Positions 22,740 through 31,607 of a DNA stretch of 35,244 bases are shown here, piece after piece. Source of the DNA: Solobacterium sp. (lineage in GTDB: Bacteria > Bacillota_I > Bacilli_A > Erysipelotrichales > Erysipelotrichaceae); the NCBI GenBank assembly GCA_017430925.1, contig JAFRMA010000004.1, positions 1-35,244 of the forward strand, written 5' to 3'. The notes beneath the pieces are model-generated. The model was not told the DNA's origin, did no database searches, and worked only from the letters and a program-made list of their open reading frames with translations. The first letter of the stretch is position 1. Every line of letters starts with the position of its first letter. A program made the translations under genes and the position numbers.

Positions 22740-24827
22740 ATGAAAAACATGTTTTCCAAGTATCTGAAGACTGGTTTCTCTCTCGTTCTGGCCGCTTCTT
22801 TAGCCGCTTGTTCAAACGGCGCTCCGGCAGGACCTGCAGAAGTAAACTATGTCCGTGCAGATGACGACGACGTCTATGAAGCTTCCCTGGGAGACTATGA
22901 AGGTCTTGCATCAGAAGCAAAGACTGCTGCAAACAACGATGAACGTTTCGTTAAGTATGCGCAGGCTGAGGCAGCTTTATTAGAGTCCGCGGTTATGATC
23001 CCGACAACCACACAGGGTGGTGCTTACACGATCAGCCGCATTGCTCCGAGAACAGTTCCGTATGTTCAGTGGGGTAACGATGATGACCGTCTGAAGGGTC
23101 TGGTAATTTCCGATGAATTCCTGACACCTGCAGAAAGAGATGACCTGTTCGCTGAATGGAACAAGGCAGTTGCCGGTGAAGGTACATATGATCCTGCAGC
23201 TTACCTGACAAGCAAAGGTCATACACTCCAGACCGATTACACAACGACATTTGCTACAGCTCCGGTTACTCTGGACTGGCTGAACACAAGTTCCCAGAGT
23301 GATACTGAACTGACAGTAAATACAGTTGATGGTCTTGTTGAGTACAACAACCTGAACCAGATGACTCCTGCACTGGCAGAGAGCTGGGAAGTTTCCGAAG
23401 ATGGCACAGTTTATACATTCCACATTCGTCCGGGTGTTTACTGGTATACATCTGAAGGTACACAGTATGCGGAAGTTACAGCTAACGACTTCGTTGCTGG
23501 TCTGCGTCATATGCTGGACTGCCAGGCTGGTCTGGAATGGCTGCTTGACGGTGTTGTTGTCGGCGCTACAGATTACTATGCAAACGGCGGCAGCTTCGAC
23601 AATGTCGGATATAAGGCTGTTGACGACTACACACTGGAAGTAACACTGGAAAAGGATATTCCTTATTTCATGACCATGCTGACATACAGCTGCTTCCTGC
23701 CGATCTGTGACAGCTTCTATCAGAGCCGCGGCGGTGTCTATGGTGTTGATGAATATGCAAAGGCATTCGAAGATACCAACGCTTATACATTCGGTAAAGC
23801 CGGTGATGTTGCTTCTCAGGTTTACTGCGGACCGTTCCTGATCCAGAAGTTCCAGGGCGACTCCGAAATCTCTGTTGTACGTAACCCTGGTTACTACAAG
23901 GCTGATGAAGTTACTCTTGATTCCATCAAGTGGGTCTATGACAATGGTGAAAACCCGGATGCTTCCTATAACGATACTCTGAACGGAACATATGCAGCTA
24001 TCACACTGAATCCTTCCACAGGTCTGCTGCAGAAGGCTAAGGATGACGGAAACTTTGATAAGTATGCTTACGTTTCCGAAACTACTTCTACAACATTCTT
24101 CGGCGGTCTGAACCTGAACCGTGGTACATTCGCTCTTGAGTCCGGTGCAGCTGCTTCTCCGAAGTCTGAACAGGAAAAGATCGATACGAATACTGCTCTG
24201 AACAACAAGAACTTCCGTAAGGCTATGCTCCATGCATTCGATAAGGAAACTTGGAATGCGGTTACCCGTGGTGAAGAACTTGCTCTGACCAATGTCCGTA
24301 ACATGTATACACACCCTGAATTCGTTTCTCTGTCCGGGGATACAACAGTTGATGGTCATACATTTGCTGCCGGTACATTCTACGGTGAAATGGTTCAGTA
24401 CTATCTCGATGAGATGGATGCTCATATCCAGGTCGCTGATGGTGTCAACGGATGGTTCGATCTGGACTATGCGAAGGAATGCCTCGATGCTGCGAAAGAA
24501 GAACTTGGTGATACAGTAACATGGCCGATCAAGATCGACGTTGTTTACTACTCCGCAAGTGATTCCAATGCTGCACAGGCTAACGCATACAAGGAAATCA
24601 TGGAAACCAACCTTGGTGCTGACAATGTTGTTGTCAACCTGGTTGAAACAACTACAGCGGATGACTTCTATGCTTGTGGCTATCGTGCATCCAATGGTGA
24701 AGCAGGCAACTTCGATATGTTCTATGGTTCCGGTTGGGGTCCTGACTATGGTGACCCGTCCACTTACCTGGATACATTCCTGGGCGGCGGTGCCGGCTAT
24801 ATGACAAAGGTTGTTGGTTTGTACTAA
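22740..24827 (+). CDS. oppA: Oligopeptide-binding lipoprotein OppA, apparently circularly permuted
   Basis: A family-5 (SBP_bac_5) extracellular solute receptor, 695 residues, that delivers peptides to OppBCDF. The start at ATG 22740 follows GGGAGGAAAG. The signal peptide ends in lipobox LAAC (Cys24). Residues ~52-143 (DYEGLASEAKTAANNDERF, AEAALLESAVMIPT, ISRIAPRTVPYV, LTPAERDDLFAEWNKA) match what normally closes these proteins. Canonical N-terminal sequence begins only after a linker at ~162 (PVTLDWLNTSSQSDTE, TPALAESWEVSEDGTVYTF, DFVAGLRHMLD). The protein ends at GWGPDYGDPSTYLDTF...MTKVVGLY, where the missing C-terminal module would be expected. Order is thus C-module, N-module, middle. Codon use is strongly biased, as for an abundant protein. 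A hairpin separates it from oppB. Confidence 0.9.
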   Translation: MKNMFSKYLKTGFSLVLAASLAACSNGAPAGPAEVNYVRADDDDVYEASLGDYEGLASEAKTAANNDERFVKYAQAEAALLESAVMIPTTTQGGAYTISRIAPRTVPYVQWGNDDDRLKGLVISDEFLTPAERDDLFAEWNKAVAGEGTYDPAAYLTSKGHTLQTDYTTTFATAPVTLDWLNTSSQSDTELTVNTVDGLVEYNNLNQMTPALAESWEVSEDGTVYTFHIRPGVYWYTSEGTQYAEVTANDFVAGLRHMLDCQAGLEWLLDGVVVGATDYYANGGSFDNVGYKAVDDYTLEVTLEKDIPYFMTMLTYSCFLPICDSFYQSRGGVYGVDEYAKAFEDTNAYTFGKAGDVASQVYCGPFLIQKFQGDSEISVVRNPGYYKADEVTLDSIKWVYDNGENPDASYNDTLNGTYAAITLNPSTGLLQKAKDDGNFDKYAYVSETTSTTFFGGLNLNRGTFALESGAAASPKSEQEKIDTNTALNNKNFRKAMLHAFDKETWNAVTRGEELALTNVRNMYTHPEFVSLSGDTTVDGHTFAAGTFYGEMVQYYLDEMDAHIQVADGVNGWFDLDYAKECLDAAKEELGDTVTWPIKIDVVYYSASDSNAAQANAYKEIMETNLGADNVVVNLVETTTADDFYACGYRASNGEAGNFDMFYGSGWGPDYGDPSTYLDTFLGGGAGYMTKVVGLY

Positions 24828-24845
24828 TTCATTGTTAAGCTGAGA

Positions 24846-24880
24846 ACACACATAAGAGGGAAACCTCTTATGTGTGTTTC
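24846..24880 (+). terminator. Hairpin between oppA and oppB (terminator or attenuator)
   Basis: A 14-bp perfect stem (24846-24859 with 24864-24877) with a GAAA loop, followed by only TTTC. It may partially terminate transcription so that the receptor is made in excess over the membrane subunits, or stabilise the oppA 3' end. Confidence 0.75.
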
Positions 24881-24896
24881 TTACAATTCATTTTGT

Positions 24897-24950
24897 ATGA
24901 AACGCTAAACTGATTTTTTACAAACGTAAAAGATGAGTTTAGCATTTCAT
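24897..24950. repeat. 54-base inverted repeat upstream of oppB
   Basis: Arms of 15 bases (24897-24911 and 24936-24950, one mismatch) flank a second smaller stem TTTTAC/GTAAAA around AAAC. It lies 17 bases after the oppA terminator-like hairpin and ends 40 bases before the oppB start. It has no T-tail, so it is more likely an RNA stability, processing or operator element than a terminator. Confidence 0.5.
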
Positions 24951-24990
24951 CTTATCGGGATACGGAAAAGGAGGGGAAGAATAGAAAATC

Positions 24991-26577
24991 ATGAGGAAAT
25001 ATCTGCGAAGAAGAATACTATTCTCGATTTTCTCACTTCTTGTTGTTGTCATGGTGGTTATGCTTCTGGTCTATACAATGATCGAGAGAAGCGTTATATT
25101 TCAGCAGGATGATGTGTGGAATAAAAAGAGTAATAATGACCGTATAACGTATGAGTATGCGCAGTACCAGAAATACGGGTATTTAACTTATGTAGATTAC
25201 ACGAGTTTTTTACGTGATAAGTACATTGAAAAGTATGATGCGAATACCTATACGGAAAAACAGGATTACCTGGATGACAAGGCTGTAATTCAGGATGCCA
25301 AGGCATATCTGAAGAACGCTTCGGTACAGGAATTTATCTCCATGTATGAGGGTAAAGGATATACGATCCGTTATCTTGAACCATTAAAATATCGTAACGG
25401 CGGCACAAAACCGGGCGGCAACGGCTCACTTCTTGCGATTACGGAGAAGAGTGTAGTTAACCGTCTGTGGAATTATATCAAAGGGTTTATCACCGTAGAA
25501 ACAACTAAGGATATTAAGGATCCGGAACTGACAGAACGGTATATCCGGGTGGAAAAAGATCCGTATTCCGGCTTGTTTGCGGTTGTGGGTTCCGGTACAC
25601 AGCACAAGTATCTGCTGTATTTTGACGGTCGTTTCCCGTTCATTCATCAGAACTGGATCCATCTCAATCTGGGAACTTCCTATACACGTTTCCGCGGACA
25701 GGAAATCACAGATGTCATCAACAGTCCTACAGGTGATTTGAAGCCGAAAAGACAGCAGTATCCCGCCATGCTGGGAACCGATGAGTATGTCAATATAGCA
25801 GTTGATTTCCACACGTTAACGTATAACTCCGGTATTGTCAGTGATGTGGAGAAGAGACAGTTCAATGACAAATACACGGTATATTCCTACAGACGTTCGG
25901 GATTATCCATGCTGGAGAATTCCTTCGTGATTGGTATTATCGCGACATTGATCGCGTATGCTCTGGGTCTCCCGCTTGGTATGACCATGGCCAGACATAA
26001 GGATGGTCTGGGTGATAAACTCGGCAATGCGTATATCATCTTTATTATCGCGGTTCCGAGACTCGCGTATATCTTCATGCTTGCGGCTTTAGGTACGACA
26101 CTGTTCCATCTGCCGTATAAGTTTGCGAACGCAGAGGTGCGGATCCTGGCGTATGTTTTACCTACGATCTCTATGGCGCTTCCTGCCATCGGAGGTCTGA
26201 TGAAGTGGATGCGCAGATACATGATCGACCAGATGAATTCGGACTACGTCAAGTTTGCGAGGGCCGAAGGCCTCTCCGAAAAAGAGATCTTCAATATCCA
26301 TATTTCCAAGAACGCGATGATCTATCTGGTTCACGGAATCCCGGCAGAGATTCTGGGATGTCTGGTCGGTGCGATCATTACGGAACGTGTGTATTCTGTG
26401 CCTGGTGTAGGTAACCTGCTTACCCTGGCAATCAACTCGCATGACAACGGAATTATCGTAGCCTGTACGGTATTCTATACATCCTTGTCAATTATTGCCC
26501 TGATCCTGGGTGATTTACTGCTGACGAAGTATGATCCTCGTATTTCGCTGTCTGAAGATTCAGGAGGTGGCCGATAA
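24991..26577 (+). CDS. oppB: Oligopeptide ABC transporter permease OppB with large external domain
   Basis: A binding-protein-dependent transport permease of 528 residues, well above the ~310 of classic OppB and near the ~500 of streptococcal AmiC. TM1 is at about residues 9-31. It is followed by an extracytoplasmic region of about 270 residues (30-300) with Tyr-rich, mixed charge sequence, and then the usual five-helix core from ~305 onward. The EAA loop reads SDYVKFARAEGLSEKEIFNI, then VYSVPGVGNLLTLAI and a final TKYDPRI, all typical. AAGGAGGGG is 14 bases before the ATG. The stop overlaps the oppC start (TAATG), indicating coupling. The external domain could dock the unusual OppA; this is inference. 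Confidence 0.92.
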   Translation: MRKYLRRRILFSIFSLLVVVMVVMLLVYTMIERSVIFQQDDVWNKKSNNDRITYEYAQYQKYGYLTYVDYTSFLRDKYIEKYDANTYTEKQDYLDDKAVIQDAKAYLKNASVQEFISMYEGKGYTIRYLEPLKYRNGGTKPGGNGSLLAITEKSVVNRLWNYIKGFITVETTKDIKDPELTERYIRVEKDPYSGLFAVVGSGTQHKYLLYFDGRFPFIHQNWIHLNLGTSYTRFRGQEITDVINSPTGDLKPKRQQYPAMLGTDEYVNIAVDFHTLTYNSGIVSDVEKRQFNDKYTVYSYRRSGLSMLENSFVIGIIATLIAYALGLPLGMTMARHKDGLGDKLGNAYIIFIIAVPRLAYIFMLAALGTTLFHLPYKFANAEVRILAYVLPTISMALPAIGGLMKWMRRYMIDQMNSDYVKFARAEGLSEKEIFNIHISKNAMIYLVHGIPAEILGCLVGAIITERVYSVPGVGNLLTLAINSHDNGIIVACTVFYTSLSIIALILGDLLLTKYDPRISLSEDSGGGR

Positions 26578-27548
26578 TGTCTGAACTGAAAAATATGACA
26601 CCTGAAGAGCGTAAGGCATTATTCACTTTCGTGGATAACGATGCGATTTCTTCGGAGAAGATCGTAGCTCCGCGGTATTCCTACTGGCGCAGTGTATTCC
26701 GTGTGTTCTTCCGCAAGAAGATCAACATTTTCTGTCTGGTCGTTCTTACGCTGATCCTGCTGATCTCCTTTATCATGCCGTATTTCTGGCCGTATAACCT
26801 GATGGAGAACGTATCCCGGGCAACTTCCTATAACCTGTCGCCAAAGGCTGCACAGGCATATTTCGGGGGATTCTCAATAAAGTGGCTTCTGGGTACAGGT
26901 TCCTATGGGAATTCCATCCTGTACGGTATCGTTTCTTCCGCACGTACAAGTCTTCTGCTGGCGATTATCTGTGCTGCCATCAATATGACACTTGGTATTA
27001 TCATCGGTGCTATCTGGGGTTATTCCAAGCGTTTTGACTCCGTCATGCTGGTAATATACAACATTATCGCCAATGTTCCTTATATCCTGCTGATTTCAGT
27101 TCTGGTATATATTATTGGTTCCGGTTTCTGGAGTTTTATCTTTGCGCTGACGGTTACCGGCTGGCTGGGTATCGCGTACTTCTTCCGTACCCAGGTCATG
27201 ATCATCCGTGACCGTGAGTATTCCCTGGCTTCGAGATGTCTCGGTACTCCGGTGACACGCGTGATCTCCAAGAATATCCTGCCTTTCCTGACATCCGTCA
27301 TCGTTACGTTACTGGCAACGGAATTACCTTCCTATATCTCCATGGAAGTATTCCTTTCCTATATCGGTGTCGGTTTAAGTGCTACGATTCCTTCTCTGGG
27401 AAGAATGATCCAGCAGGCACAGACAGCCTTCCTGACCTATCCTTGGGAATTCTGGCCGCCTGTATTCATCGCTTCGGCAATCACGATCATTCTGTACGTT
27501 CTTGGACAGAATCTTGCGGACGCATCCGATCCGCGTACACATATGTAA
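26577..27548 (+). CDS. oppC: Oligopeptide ABC transporter permease OppC
   Basis: The second permease subunit, 323 residues. A ~47-residue cytoplasmic N-terminus (with FRKKINIFCLVVLTLILL leading into TM1) is usual for OppC. An external loop with LLGTGSYGNSILYGIVSSAR marks the OppC family (GTDxxGRD-type in classic members, here GTGSYGNS). The cytoplasmic EAA motif is REYSLASRCLGTPVTRVI. Six membrane helices in total. The start overlaps the last base of oppB. oppD follows after 15 bases with AGGAGGTG. It forms the membrane channel with OppB. Confidence 0.93.
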   Translation: MSELKNMTPEERKALFTFVDNDAISSEKIVAPRYSYWRSVFRVFFRKKINIFCLVVLTLILLISFIMPYFWPYNLMENVSRATSYNLSPKAAQAYFGGFSIKWLLGTGSYGNSILYGIVSSARTSLLLAIICAAINMTLGIIIGAIWGYSKRFDSVMLVIYNIIANVPYILLISVLVYIIGSGFWSFIFALTVTGWLGIAYFFRTQVMIIRDREYSLASRCLGTPVTRVISKNILPFLTSVIVTLLATELPSYISMEVFLSYIGVGLSATIPSLGRMIQQAQTAFLTYPWEFWPPVFIASAITIILYVLGQNLADASDPRTHM

Positions 27549-27563
27549 CAGGAGGTGCGTACA

Positions 27564-29360
27564 ATGAGTGAAAATAACGAAAAGAAAGTCCTTCTGTCAC
27601 TGAAAAATGTAGAAGTTAAATTCAATGTCCGCGGCCGTATCCTGACAGCGATCCGGAATGTATCCCTGGATATCTATGAGAATGAATCTCTGGCGATCGT
27701 TGGTGAATCCGGTTCCGGTAAGTCTGTATTGACCAAAACATTTGCGGGTATGCTGGATTCCAACGGATTTATTCCGCAGGGAAGTATCATCTTCTCTGAT
27801 GATGAAATTTCCAAAACAGAGATCAAATTAGATGGCAAGAATAAACAACTCTTTGACTGGGCGCTGGATATGCTGAACAAGCATTCTGTTCTGGAAAGAG
27901 GTTCTCAGGAATTCCGCAGGATCTCCGAGATCAACAATGAGATCAAATATGCCAAGACTCTGACACCGGATGAAGAAATCGAATTCAATGCACGTGCGAA
28001 GAAAGCTTCCGATGATGTTGTCGATAAGCGTAACTATCTGCAGACACTGGATAAGAAGATCGATGCGGAAGAAATCAAGACTGTAGAAGTACAGATCAAG
28101 GAACTGGAAAAGATCCGTGACAGTATTGAAGAAGAGAAGAAAGCACTGCTGAAACAGCGTGTGGAAATCTATAACAACAACCACGAGAAACTGCAGCAGA
28201 ACGAAGCTTTGCTGGCTGAATTAAAGAAGACCCGTGAAGAAAAGATCAAAGCAGAAGAAGTTCCGGGGAATACCAACGGCCTGCCGGAAGAAATCCTGGA
28301 AAGAAACAAGCGTATTGCGTATGAGATCGTCCTGTCCATCGGCAGGTATCCGTTACGTCAACAGTTCACCTTTAAACGTAAACTGGATAAAGCTTTTGAA
28401 CTTGCGATGAGTCTGGGAGAAGATCTCAGTAATCCAGATGTTCTGAACAAGATCTTTGAAGTTTGTACATTCCGTGTAGAATACCGCTCGTTTGACGAAA
28501 GTACGCAGACAATTCATGGCTATGCCATTATCGACTGCGCGAAGATCAAGCTGGCGGAAGACTGGCAGAAGATCCGCGGCCGCCGTATCGCAACGGTATT
28601 CCAGGATCCGATGACCTCCCTGAACCCGGTCATCACGATCGGTAACCAGATCAAGACGGTTATTCTCAAGCATCAGAAGTGCTCGGACGCAGAAGCTCGT
28701 GAGCGCACGATTGATATCATGCGTAAGGTAGGTATTCCTGATCCGGAAACACGTTTTGATGACTATCCGTTTGAATATTCCGGCGGTATGCGTCAGAGAA
28801 TCGTTATCGCGATTGCCTTGTCCTGTCAGCCGAAGATCCTGATCTGTGATGAACCGACAACCGCTTTGGACGTTACCATCCAGGCGCAGATCATCCGTCT
28901 GATCAAGGACCTGCAGAAAGAACTGGGCTTTACCACTGTATATATCACGCATGACCTCGGCGTTGTCGCAAACGTGGCAGAGCGTGTCGCTGTATTATAT
29001 GCCGGCCAAATCGTGGAAATCGGTACGGTAGAAGAAATCTTCTATGATCCTCGTCATCCGTATACCTGGGCATTGTTAAGCTCACTGCCGCAGTTATCCA
29101 CGAAGGGATCCGACCTGTTCTCCATCCCGGGAACACCGCCGTCCCTCTACAACAAGATCGTCGGTGACGCATTTGCGCCGAGAAACCAGTACGCGATGGC
29201 TATCGATCTGGTAGAAGAACCGCCGATGTTCCAGGTCAGTGAAACACACTTCGCCAAGACCTGGCTGCTGGATCCGGACGCACCGAAAGTAGAAGCACCG
29301 GAGAATATCCGTAACCTTCATGAGAAGATCAAGAAGACCCATATTGACTTTGAAGCCTAG
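27564..29360 (+). CDS. oppD: Oligopeptide ABC transporter ATPase OppD with ~230-aa insertion
   Basis: The first ATPase subunit, 598 residues against ~330-360 for typical OppD. The start at ATG 27564 has AGGAGGTG six bases upstream. Walker A GESGSGKS is at 47-54; the Q-loop [12 protein letters not shown] only at ~344-355; signature YSGGMRQR at 405-412; Walker B ILICDEP at 425-431; the switch His in YITHDLGVV at ~463. The ~290 residues between Walker A and the Q-loop should be about 55. The extra part (about 90-325) is charged, with a probable coiled coil at ~160-235. All catalytic motifs are intact. The C-terminal OppD extension ([17 protein letters not shown]) lacks the iron-sulfur cysteines seen in some OppD proteins. 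Confidence 0.92.
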   Translation: MSENNEKKVLLSLKNVEVKFNVRGRILTAIRNVSLDIYENESLAIVGESGSGKSVLTKTFAGMLDSNGFIPQGSIIFSDDEISKTEIKLDGKNKQLFDWALDMLNKHSVLERGSQEFRRISEINNEIKYAKTLTPDEEIEFNARAKKASDDVVDKRNYLQTLDKKIDAEEIKTVEVQIKELEKIRDSIEEEKKALLKQRVEIYNNNHEKLQQNEALLAELKKTREEKIKAEEVPGNTNGLPEEILERNKRIAYEIVLSIGRYPLRQQFTFKRKLDKAFELAMSLGEDLSNPDVLNKIFEVCTFRVEYRSFDESTQTIHGYAIIDCAKIKLAEDWQKIRGRRIATVFQDPMTSLNPVITIGNQIKTVILKHQKCSDAEARERTIDIMRKVGIPDPETRFDDYPFEYSGGMRQRIVIAIALSCQPKILICDEPTTALDVTIQAQIIRLIKDLQKELGFTTVYITHDLGVVANVAERVAVLYAGQIVEIGTVEEIFYDPRHPYTWALLSSLPQLSTKGSDLFSIPGTPPSLYNKIVGDAFAPRNQYAMAIDLVEEPPMFQVSETHFAKTWLLDPDAPKVEAPENIRNLHEKIKKTHIDFEA

Positions 29361-29374
29361 AAAGGAGACCGAGA

Positions 29375-30322
29375 ATGTCAGAAAGTGAAAAGAAAGTACT
29401 GCTTTCCATACAAAATCTGGATGTTGTTTTCGGCCGTGGAAAGAAGGCATTCAAAGCGGTAGATAATGTCAGCTTTGACATCTACAAGGGTGAGACACTG
29501 TCCCTGGTCGGAGAATCCGGTTCCGGTAAGACAACCATCGGACGTGCTATTGTCAGGATCAATCCCTGTTCCGCCGGTGCTATTTACTATGACGGAAAGA
29601 AGATCTCCGGCAAGCTCTCTGCCAAGGAAGACAGGGAAGTGATTCGTAAGATCCAGATGATCTTCCAGGATCCTGCCGCATCCCTGAATGAAAGAGCGAC
29701 GATTGAATACATTATCTCGGAAGGCTTATATAACTTCCATCTATACAAGGATGAGAAAGACCGTATCGCCAAGATTGAAAAGATCGTGGAAGATGTCGGT
29801 TTACTTCCGGAACATCTAACCCGTTATCCCCATGAGTTCTCCGGCGGACAGAGACAGCGTGTAGGTCTGGCAAGATCCATCGTCATGGAGCCGGAATTCA
29901 TTGTTGCGGATGAACCGATTTCCGCATTGGATGTATCAATCCGAGCCCAGGTATTGAACCTGTTGAAGAAGTTCCAGGTGGAACGCGGACTGACGTATCT
30001 GTTCATTGCGCATGATCTTTCCATCGTACGTTTCATCAGCGATCGTATTGTCGTTATCTACAAGGGTAAGATCATGGAGATTGCGGAGAGCGAAGAATTA
30101 TTCGCATATCCGTTACATCCTTATACCAAGTCTCTGATTTCCGCGATTCCGGTACCGGATCCGATCATTGAAAAGAGTAAGAAACTCTTTATCTATGATC
30201 CGCAGAATATGCATGACTATTCTGTAGAGAAACCGGAACTGGTTGACCTCGGCAACGGACATTTCGTATCCGGCAATTCCGCTGAGATCGAGAAATATAA
30301 GAAGATTCGTTTTGGTGAATGA
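29375..30322 (+). CDS. oppF: Oligopeptide ABC transporter ATPase OppF
   Basis: The second ATPase subunit, 315 residues, of normal size and without the insertion found in OppD. Walker A GESGSGKT is at ~47-54, Q-loop [16 protein letters not shown], signature [15 protein letters not shown], Walker [13 protein letters not shown] and switch [10 protein letters not shown], then the C-terminal [12 protein letters not shown] of the family. It energises peptide import together with OppD. AAAGGAG precedes the start; its stop overlaps the ATG of the ApbE-like gene (ATGA), so translation is probably coupled and the ApbE-like protein belongs to the opp operon. Confidence 0.94.
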   Translation: MSESEKKVLLSIQNLDVVFGRGKKAFKAVDNVSFDIYKGETLSLVGESGSGKTTIGRAIVRINPCSAGAIYYDGKKISGKLSAKEDREVIRKIQMIFQDPAASLNERATIEYIISEGLYNFHLYKDEKDRIAKIEKIVEDVGLLPEHLTRYPHEFSGGQRQRVGLARSIVMEPEFIVADEPISALDVSIRAQVLNLLKKFQVERGLTYLFIAHDLSIVRFISDRIVVIYKGKIMEIAESEELFAYPLHPYTKSLISAIPVPDPIIEKSKKLFIYDPQNMHDYSVEKPELVDLGNGHFVSGNSAEIEKYKKIRFGE

Positions 30323-31494
30323 TCCCTGGTATGGAAAGGGAAGAAATAGTCATCAGTACAAAGAATAAAAAGCTGAGAACGGTACTTTTCGTTCTTGCTT
30401 TTTTCGTTGCGGTTTCCGCGTTTGCGTACGGCATTACTTCGCTGGGTCATAAAGATCCCGGATATCATGAAGTAGAAGTCAGCGAGTATAAGAAGGTTGA
30501 ATTGTTCGACACCGGCATTCATCTGTATTATTCTTTTGAAGGGAACAGCAACCAGATCAAACGGCAGATCAATGAGTTGAAAGAAATCTATACCACAGCC
30601 CTTGATCATGCCTGGAAGATGATGGACAAGTGCACAGAACACGAAGGATATCACAACCTGGCATATCTGAATCATCACTTGAATGAAGACGTGGAAGTTG
30701 ATGAAGAACTTGTCAGGATTCTGCAGGATGCCTGGCAGAAGTCCGATACACGGAAATATTCTGTGTTTGCAGGACCGTTGTTTGACCAGTGGAAGGAGAT
30801 CCTGAACGCGGATGATCCGCAGACTTTTGATCCGCTGAACAACGAGGTTGAAAGACAACGTCTGGAAGAACTCTGCGCCTGTCTTCAGGATCCGCAGAAC
30901 TACGATCTCCGCTTTCAGGGGAATACCGTACACGTGTATGTCAGTGATACTTTCCTGACAGTACTCAAAGACAGTGAATATCCGGAAGAAATCCTGGATC
31001 TGAATCTTCTGCGTGACGCATATCTGCTGGAGAATATCCGGGATCAGTTAGCCGGACAAGGCTGGCGGAAAGGGTATCTCGAAAGCGAAAAGGGAATGAT
31101 TCTCGGACTTGGAGAGATGCCGGTACAGGAGTGTGTTCTCTACACATACGATGAGGATGTTGTGCAGGCGGGAAGTTTTCCGGTGCAGGAAAAGACCGCG
31201 GTCTGCCGGCTCAAGACATTCTCTGCCGGCGAAACAGGATATTACGTTCTGGAAGAGGATTCCCCGGTATTCCGTCATCCGTATCTGGAACTTACCGGTT
31301 ATCCAAGAAACGATATACGCAGCCTGTACGTGGTGGATGATACAGGAGATCTGATTGAAACCTCCTATCAGGCAGCTGTGAGCGATCCGGAGGCGATTCA
31401 CGTACCGTGGAAGTGTATCTATACCTTGTCCGAGGATCCTGTGCACTGGATCACTGATACACCGGAATTCTTTACCCTGAACCAGCAGAATTAA
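30319..31494 (+). CDS. Membrane-anchored ApbE-like protein, catalytic residues apparently lost
   Basis: A 391-residue protein with one N-terminal membrane helix (~20-38) and an external domain. I read the domain as ApbE fold (FAD:protein FMN transferase): [21 protein letters not shown] matches the family's 'LSxLN...V...L..LL' region, [12 protein letters not shown] matches FDITVGPLxxLW, DLNLLRDAY (227-235) sits where DLGGIAKGYA belongs, and [11 protein letters not shown] (319-329) where HIIDPxTGxP belongs. The KGYA lysine and the late Asp...Thr Mg2+ ligands (here around DLIETSYQA) are not conserved, so transferase activity is doubtful. The start is either ATG 30319 (overlapping oppF) or 30331. 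A role as an accessory or binding protein of the Opp system is inferred from coupling only. Confidence 0.68.
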   Translation: MIPGMEREEIVISTKNKKLRTVLFVLAFFVAVSAFAYGITSLGHKDPGYHEVEVSEYKKVELFDTGIHLYYSFEGNSNQIKRQINELKEIYTTALDHAWKMMDKCTEHEGYHNLAYLNHHLNEDVEVDEELVRILQDAWQKSDTRKYSVFAGPLFDQWKEILNADDPQTFDPLNNEVERQRLEELCACLQDPQNYDLRFQGNTVHVYVSDTFLTVLKDSEYPEEILDLNLLRDAYLLENIRDQLAGQGWRKGYLESEKGMILGLGEMPVQECVLYTYDEDVVQAGSFPVQEKTAVCRLKTFSAGETGYYVLEEDSPVFRHPYLELTGYPRNDIRSLYVVDDTGDLIETSYQAAVSDPEAIHVPWKCIYTLSEDPVHWITDTPEFFTLNQQN

Positions 31495-31551
31495 ACAGGC
31501 TTGCCAGGCTGGGGATTTCCTCAAGAATCCCATAGTTTTGGTACACCTGCG

Positions 31552-31580
31552 TTGAATAACAAAGTGGTCAATGCTATAAT
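31552..31580 (+). promoter_or_regulatory. Promoter of the sepF-ylmH-divIVA operon
   Basis: TTGAAT (31552-31557), a 17-base spacer and a perfect TATAAT (31575-31580). A weak stem GGGATT/AATCCC (31514-31533) without T-tail lies between it and the ApbE-like gene. Confidence 0.75.
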
Positions 31581-31607
31581 GACATCAAATATCGGAGGTA
31601 TTTAACG

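Noticed and set aside
22980-24851. A 623-codon open frame antisense to oppA
   Set aside because: It lies entirely opposite a strongly codon-biased gene, which readily leaves antisense frames open. It has no ribosome binding site, no domain pattern and an odd Cys/Ile-rich composition.
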